This document shows, piece after piece, positions 7,286 through 10,735 of a stretch of 10,735 nt of DNA (positions are counted from its first letter, which is position 1; each line of letters starts with the position of its first letter). The stretch covers positions 32,075 through 42,809 of the forward strand of contig MGRR01000030.1 of assembly GCA_001798265.1 (NCBI GenBank), written 5' to 3'. Position numbers and translations under genes: made by a program. The notes beneath the pieces are model-generated. The model worked only from the letters and a program-made list of their open reading frames with translations, was not told the DNA's origin and ran no database searches. This stretch comes from Deltaproteobacteria bacterium RIFCSPHIGHO2_12_FULL_43_9. GTDB lineage: Bacteria > Bdellovibrionota > O2-12-FULL-43-9.

Positions 7286-8458
7286 ATGAAGAGTTCTAAA
7301 AATATAGTATTAAAAGAGGAATGTTTATACTTTGTATTAATTATTCTTTTTTTATTTATAAGTTATTTACCATATCTCATATATGACTTCGGATTCCACA
7401 ACGATTTCGAAATCTGGGCATACAGTAACAAGAAGTGTTGTGGCTGGTTTTCGGAGACATGGCACTTAACCAGTATCGGCCGCTTCCTCCAGGCAATACT
7501 CCAGAACATTTACCTTTCATTCTTTACCGACCTGCATAGCCTCGTCTATGGAAGAGGTTTAGCAATTCTTTTCTCTGCTATTGCGGCAATTCTTATTTTT
7601 TCACAGGCAAAAAAAGGCGGGATGAGTAATTTCTCCAGCGCAGCCTTTTCACTCGGTGTATTTTTACTCCCACCAGCCCAGGTAAATCTCAGTTGGATAA
7701 CAAACTTTATTCCAGCCCCATTCACTGCTGTGCTCGTTTTACTCTCTGCAATCATATTCCCAGATTTTGAGAAGATAAAAACCAGAAAACCACAGGTGTG
7801 GATAAACCTGTGGATATCTTTTCTCCTATTATTGGCATCCCTCTTTATCTATCCACCAACCGCAGGCTTTTTCCTTCTTATTCCACTGATAAAAATAACC
7901 TATTCGGGTATCCAAAAACTGGCCGACAGGGCGCATGCAATATACGCATTCGTCTTCTTCGGAACCACCTCTGCAATATATTTTGTCTTCCACCGCCTGA
8001 TTTTTATGAACCTCTACAATATCCACTTCCCAAAAACCTCATTTTACAGATTTGATGTTTCTGGCTCTATATTTGAAAATATCTACAAATTCTTCATAGA
8101 AATTCTCCCCGTCATGCTAAATCTCTGGAACCCAGCTCCATCAATATTAATTGCTGTAGTTGTGCTATTTGTGATTCTTATTTCATTGGGATTGCTTCGC
8201 TTTGCTCGCAATGACGAAAGTGTCATCCCGGCGAAAGCCGGGAATCCAGATCCCCGTTTTCACGGGGATGACAAAGACGTCATTGCGAGGAGCCGAAGGC
8301 GACGAAGCAATCTCACGTCATTGCGAGCGCTCACGTCATTGCGAGCGCTCACGTCATTGCGAGCGCTCGAAGGCGACGAAGCAATCTCACGTCATTGCGA
8401 GCGAAGCGAAGCAATCTCCTTCTCATCCTCTTCTGGCTTGCCCTCTTTCTCGCAATAA
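7286..8458 (+). CDS. Membrane protein B2, 5' fragment (disrupted paralogue of B1)
   Basis: A 390-residue frame whose first ~300 residues match B1. Over the 66 residues from SYLPYL's YLPYL to GRGL I count 51 identities, including FGFHNDFEIW and IGRFLQAIL. About eight membrane segments follow, up to PSILIAVVVLFVILISL. From about base 8188 the frame enters a dispersed repeat and reads meaningless repeat peptide (GLLRFARNDESVIPAKAG..., then three TSLRAL units) until a stop at 8456-8458. The true continuation lies in another frame (8395-9864). The insert falls where B1 has a basic, probably cytoplasmic loop (IHGAKRRPFESGQRSDS) between two membrane segments; about 20 residues of that loop are gone. 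The first half would lack the last membrane segments and the F5/8C-like domains. It is most likely a pseudogene half; a working split protein or a programmed frameshift is less likely. Confidence 0.75.
   Translation: MKSSKNIVLKEECLYFVLIILFLFISYLPYLIYDFGFHNDFEIWAYSNKKCCGWFSETWHLTSIGRFLQAILQNIYLSFFTDLHSLVYGRGLAILFSAIAAILIFSQAKKGGMSNFSSAAFSLGVFLLPPAQVNLSWITNFIPAPFTAVLVLLSAIIFPDFEKIKTRKPQVWINLWISFLLLLASLFIYPPTAGFFLLIPLIKITYSGIQKLADRAHAIYAFVFFGTTSAIYFVFHRLIFMNLYNIHFPKTSFYRFDVSGSIFENIYKFFIEILPVMLNLWNPAPSILIAVVVLFVILISLGLLRFARNDESVIPAKAGNPDPRFHGDDKDVIARSRRRRSNLTSLRALTSLRALTSLRALEGDEAISRHCERSEAISFSSSSGLPSFSQ
8188..8418. mobile_element. MITE/REP-like element inserted in B2
   Basis: A 231-bp composite with 29-bp terminal inverted repeats. 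The left end (8188-8216) begins GGGATTGCTTCGC. The right end (8390-8418) ends GCGAAGCAATCTC. The two ends differ at only two positions when one is reverse-complemented. Inside is a 51-bp double-hairpin core (8222-8272) that begins GTCATCCCGG and ends GGGATGAC; it is an inverted, near-identical copy of 392-441. An arm CGTCATTGCGAGGAGCCGAAGGCGACGAAGCAATCTC and a triple 18-bp tandem follow. There is no transposase and no clear target-site duplication. Replacement of native B2 sequence suggests insertion with deletion, or recombination between repeats. Confidence 0.8.
8315..8368. repeat. Three perfect 18-bp tandem units
   Basis: ACGTCATTGCGAGCGCTC is repeated three times without mismatch. The period is a multiple of three, so the frame entering from B2 reads TSLRAL three times. 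The unit is an amplified arm of the surrounding dispersed repeat; there are no unique spacers, so it is not a CRISPR array. Confidence 0.9.
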
Positions 8459-9864
8459 ATTCCCCTGGCCTTCTTGCCTCCGGACGCCCCCCTTCTTTCT
8501 ACAGGGCATGGCATCCAGGAATGGCTGCCATTCTATTATTGGTTTTTAGAAGTATCGAGACGATACCCTGGGTATATATTAAAAGAATGACAATTGTTTT
8601 GTTAATATTAATTGGTTCGTTATTTGCGTTTAATAGCTCGAATTTGCTCGCGACCACACTTTCAAGGCAGTTTCAATATTCCATTGAGCAGGTGAAGAGG
8701 CAGTACGATCCTGAAAGGGAGCATTATTTTATTGTTGAACTACGCCCTAAAAATCTCCTATTTGGGAGGGAAAGATGGGGGGAGTTAGGTTTTATTCATA
8801 TTTTGTCAGAGGGGCATGTAAGTTACATAATCAGGAATATTTTAAAAAAGGATTTACCGGTTCCAAGACCTTTAATCTCCCTTGTCGCGAACCAAAAAGA
8901 TAATGAATTTATTCTGCAGACAGAGCTGTTTGAAAAATATAGTCCCAACCTCAGATGGTCCAGCCCAGATGCAATGAATGATCCCAATTTCAGATTTCTC
9001 GATTTTTATGAGGTTACATATCTTGAAAAAAGGGGTCCTATGCCAGTTTCAATTGATATCTCTGCTGATAAGCCAACCCCCATTTCATGCTACAAGCTTT
9101 ATGCAGGAATAAACGAATCCCCAGACTCTATGCCAAAATCATGGAGGCTTTTCGGGTCAAACGATAAAAATAGTTGGACCATGCTAGATTCCAGACAAAA
9201 TGAGGTGACATGGAAAATCGCAGAAAAGAGGCTATTTAAAACAATGGAAAGATCGCCGTATTCACATTTTCGCTTTCAGATAGAGTTCTCAAACCAGCCT
9301 GATGTAGTTAGAATCCCCGAGCTTCGATTTTATACCCTAGAGAGTGTTTGCGAGGATGATAAAACCCAAATCACAAAAAATATCGACCCTGAGCCTCTAA
9401 TACAGTCTACATCTGTGAACGGTCAGTCTATAAAGGTCTCTGGAGTAGCCAGGGAGTCTGGGCTTACTGATCCCCAAAGAAGGCTGCAGAAGGCCTTAGA
9501 TAACGTTTATTATACATTTTGGGAGACATGGGTATTAGAACCGATAACCGTAGATATACATTTTTATGATGAAAAAATAATCAGATGTTACTCGTTCCAG
9601 GCTGGTGATGATAAATCAAATGATCTTATGCCGAAGGAATGGAGGGTTTTTGCGTCAAACGATTTTAAGAATTGGGATTTATTGGATTCAAAAGAGAGTG
9701 AAACAAACTGGGGTGATAATAGTCGCAGAATATACACTTTAAAGAACAACTCTCCATACTTTTTCTACAGAATAGAATTTCTTGATGTAAATAAGGGATA
9801 TATTCTTAGGATCTATGAAATTGAACTCTCGGAAGATTTAGGGTGTCATAGATCAATCCCGTAA
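8395..9864 (+). CDS. Membrane protein B2, 3' fragment with two F5/8C-like domains
   Basis: This frame holds the rest of B2 after the repeat insertion. A TTG at 8395 lies inside the repeat itself; the first in-frame ATG is 8521, after one membrane segment. The frame is open back to a stop at 8269-8271. Residues 8-30 and about 65-80 are the last membrane segments, with the B1-like block FYRAWHPGMA at 35-44. HYFIVELRPKNLLFGRERWGE (110-130) also aligns with B1. Two discoidin/F5/8C-like domains follow. The first is at about 215-315 (CYKLYAG, MPKSWRLFGSNDKNSW). The second is at about 365-480 (ALDNVYYTFWE, MPKEWRVFASNDFKNWDLLD). B1 has only the second, so B2 gained or B1 lost a domain. Expression would need initiation in the repeat or frameshifting, and I think the gene is inactivated. 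Confidence 0.75.
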   Translation: MRAKRSNLLLILFWLALFLAINSPGLLASGRPPSFYRAWHPGMAAILLLVFRSIETIPWVYIKRMTIVLLILIGSLFAFNSSNLLATTLSRQFQYSIEQVKRQYDPEREHYFIVELRPKNLLFGRERWGELGFIHILSEGHVSYIIRNILKKDLPVPRPLISLVANQKDNEFILQTELFEKYSPNLRWSSPDAMNDPNFRFLDFYEVTYLEKRGPMPVSIDISADKPTPISCYKLYAGINESPDSMPKSWRLFGSNDKNSWTMLDSRQNEVTWKIAEKRLFKTMERSPYSHFRFQIEFSNQPDVVRIPELRFYTLESVCEDDKTQITKNIDPEPLIQSTSVNGQSIKVSGVARESGLTDPQRRLQKALDNVYYTFWETWVLEPITVDIHFYDEKIIRCYSFQAGDDKSNDLMPKEWRVFASNDFKNWDLLDSKESETNWGDNSRRIYTLKNNSPYFFYRIEFLDVNKGYILRIYEIELSEDLGCHRSIP

Positions 9865-9887
9865 AAAATGTTTACAATACCATTAGT

Positions 9888-9893
9888 TATACT
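9888..9893 (+). promoter_or_regulatory. Possible -10 box upstream of the exported-protein gene
   Basis: TATACT lies 75 bases before the ATG at 9963, in the gap after B2. A matching -35 is not evident: TTTACA at 9871-9876 is only 11 bp away, and the hexamer at 17-bp spacing is AAAATG. It is a weak candidate. The TTCT tract would lie in the 5' leader if this box is used. Confidence 0.25.
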
Positions 9894-9916
9894 AGAATCG
9901 GGTTCCAGGCTTTTTG

Positions 9917-9950
<34 letters not shown>

Positions 9951-9956
9951 GGGGAG
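9951..9956 (+). promoter_or_regulatory. Strong ribosome-binding site GGGGAG
   Basis: GGGGAG sits six bases before the ATG at 9963. It is the best Shine-Dalgarno match seen in the window and fixes that start. Confidence 0.75.
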
Positions 9957-9962
9957 CAGATT

Positions 9963-10735
9963 ATGTCCAAGAAATACCGAAACGCGACAATATCCTCTTT
10001 CATTATTCTTGTCGGTGTCCTGATCTTTTTCTCATTTTTTAACCCAGTCTTTGTTAACAGAGCAACAACAAAGAGTAATACTGGGTCAGATATTGCTGCA
10101 TCTGGTGATCCCGGCTCCGGCCGCCTTATGTATGCTGCTGAAGGGTACTATTTGGCAAAAATGACGGGCTATGCTGAATCCGAATATGAAACAAAGCTAT
10201 CCCTTGATAGGGAAATTACCGCATCTAAAAAGGAAGAGCCATCCTTAGGCTTTCGTGACGCATTACGCGAAGCAGAAAACACTCTTGGAACATCTTATCC
10301 ACAAGGAAGTTCGTTTATCCTGTTAATGACTTTTGAACAAAGCATAGTAAAAAAATTTTTAAGAAAAAGAGAGAATAAAATTACGATGCTTTTATGGAAT
10401 TCTGATCAAAACGATCCAAATCCATTGATTAGTTTTGAATTAGCTGAAACAAAAACAACAACATATCAATCAGCACAGGTTCCTTTAGAAGATGATCGAT
10501 TTCGACAATACGGTGTTCCCAATGCCGCCACCTCAGCAGATATAACATTCAGTGTTGCATCTGACGATTCACTCTCTGGTGTATTAACTTTTTATGAAAG
10601 TAATGGTGACAAGGTTGGAATTTCCAGGAGGGTTTTTATTACAGATGCCAATGCGCAGCCCACAATAAGCCCTATATATAGAGCCCTATTTCTTGGGACA
10701 TTCAGTAGACGAACACCTACTGCGCCGACAACACC
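9963..10735 (+). CDS. Exported or membrane-anchored protein of unknown function (5' part)
   Basis: The frame from the ATG at 9963 stays open for 257 codons to the window end, so the gene is cut by the edge. MSKKYRN is followed by a hydrophobic stretch (about residues 9-30, ISSFIILVGVLIFFSFF), which is a signal peptide or signal anchor without an obvious cleavage site or lipobox. The rest is hydrophilic and would lie outside the cytoplasm. About residues 60-115 are charged and helical in character (AEGYYLAKMTGYAESEYETK, FRDALREAENTLG). The later part is rich in Ser, Thr and beta-type residues (ADITFSVASDDSLSG, GVLTFYESNGDKVG) and could be a beta-sandwich. The visible end RRTPTAPTTP looks like a Thr/Pro linker, so a further domain may follow. 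I recognise no family. The gene is preceded by a strong ribosome-binding site and the TTCT tract. Confidence 0.8.
   Translation, partial: MSKKYRNATISSFIILVGVLIFFSFFNPVFVNRATTKSNTGSDIAASGDPGSGRLMYAAEGYYLAKMTGYAESEYETKLSLDREITASKKEEPSLGFRDALREAENTLGTSYPQGSSFILLMTFEQSIVKKFLRKRENKITMLLWNSDQNDPNPLISFELAETKTTTYQSAQVPLEDDRFRQYGVPNAATSADITFSVASDDSLSGVLTFYESNGDKVGISRRVFITDANAQPTISPIYRALFLGTFSRRTPTAPTT

Noticed and set aside
7798..8055. Plus-strand ORF of 85 codons inside B2
   Set aside because: It lies in an alternative frame of the B1-homologous coding region, which is clearly the real frame.
8315..8368. CRISPR-like array
   Set aside because: Three head-to-tail 18-bp units have no spacers, and no cas genes are present.
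8202..8549. A 115-codon plus-strand ORF across the repeat in B2
   Set aside because: Its sequence is repeat translated in a third frame and then an out-of-frame reading of B2. It has no family features of its own.

Overview
The window looks like part of a surface-polysaccharide (O-antigen, capsule or exopolysaccharide) locus in a Gram-negative bacterium. It carries the tail of a GHMP-type sugar kinase, a family 2 glycosyltransferase, and four large multi-spanning membrane proteins with GT-C-like layout. Dispersed palindromic repeats built on GTCATCCC...GGGATGAC and CGTCATTGCGAGC...GCAATCTC occur at three places. Such repeats are common in Desulfobacterota/Nitrospirota-type and some other proteobacterial genomes. 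I cannot name the organism from this window.

Layout. Positions 2-325 (+) are the 3' end of an HddA-like GHMP kinase. Positions 326-462 are a composite repeat that also supplies the stop and last ~23 codons of the convergent glycosyltransferase (393-1169, -). Upstream of that, with a 36-bp gap and the same strand, is membrane protein A1 (1206-3032, -). Divergent from A1 across 58 bp is membrane protein B1 (3091-5067, +), which ends in an F5/8C (discoidin)-like domain. About 290 bp of repeats (5071-5358) follow. Then the same divergent pair recurs: A2 (5364-7229, -) and B2 (7286-9864, +), separated by 56 bp. B2 has two F5/8C-like domains but is split into two reading frames by a 231-bp repeat element (8188-8418). 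The window closes with a tetranucleotide (TTCT) tract set directly against a strong ribosome-binding site, and the start of an exported protein of unknown function (9963 to the end).

How the genes may work together (inference). The kinase would help make an activated sugar, possibly a heptose. The cytoplasmic GT2 would transfer a sugar, perhaps to a lipid carrier. The A and B proteins look like polyprenyl-phosphate-sugar-dependent GT-C enzymes that would modify glycans on the outer face of the inner membrane. The F5/8C-like domains of B could bind glycan. The two A/B pairs look like a tandem-duplicated module whose second copy has diverged (extra domain in B2, changed acidic motif in A2) and then been damaged or split in B2. 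The most interesting points are the duplicated divergent A/B module, the unusual GT-C plus discoidin architecture, the repeat invasion of coding sequence, and the possible phase-variable tract.
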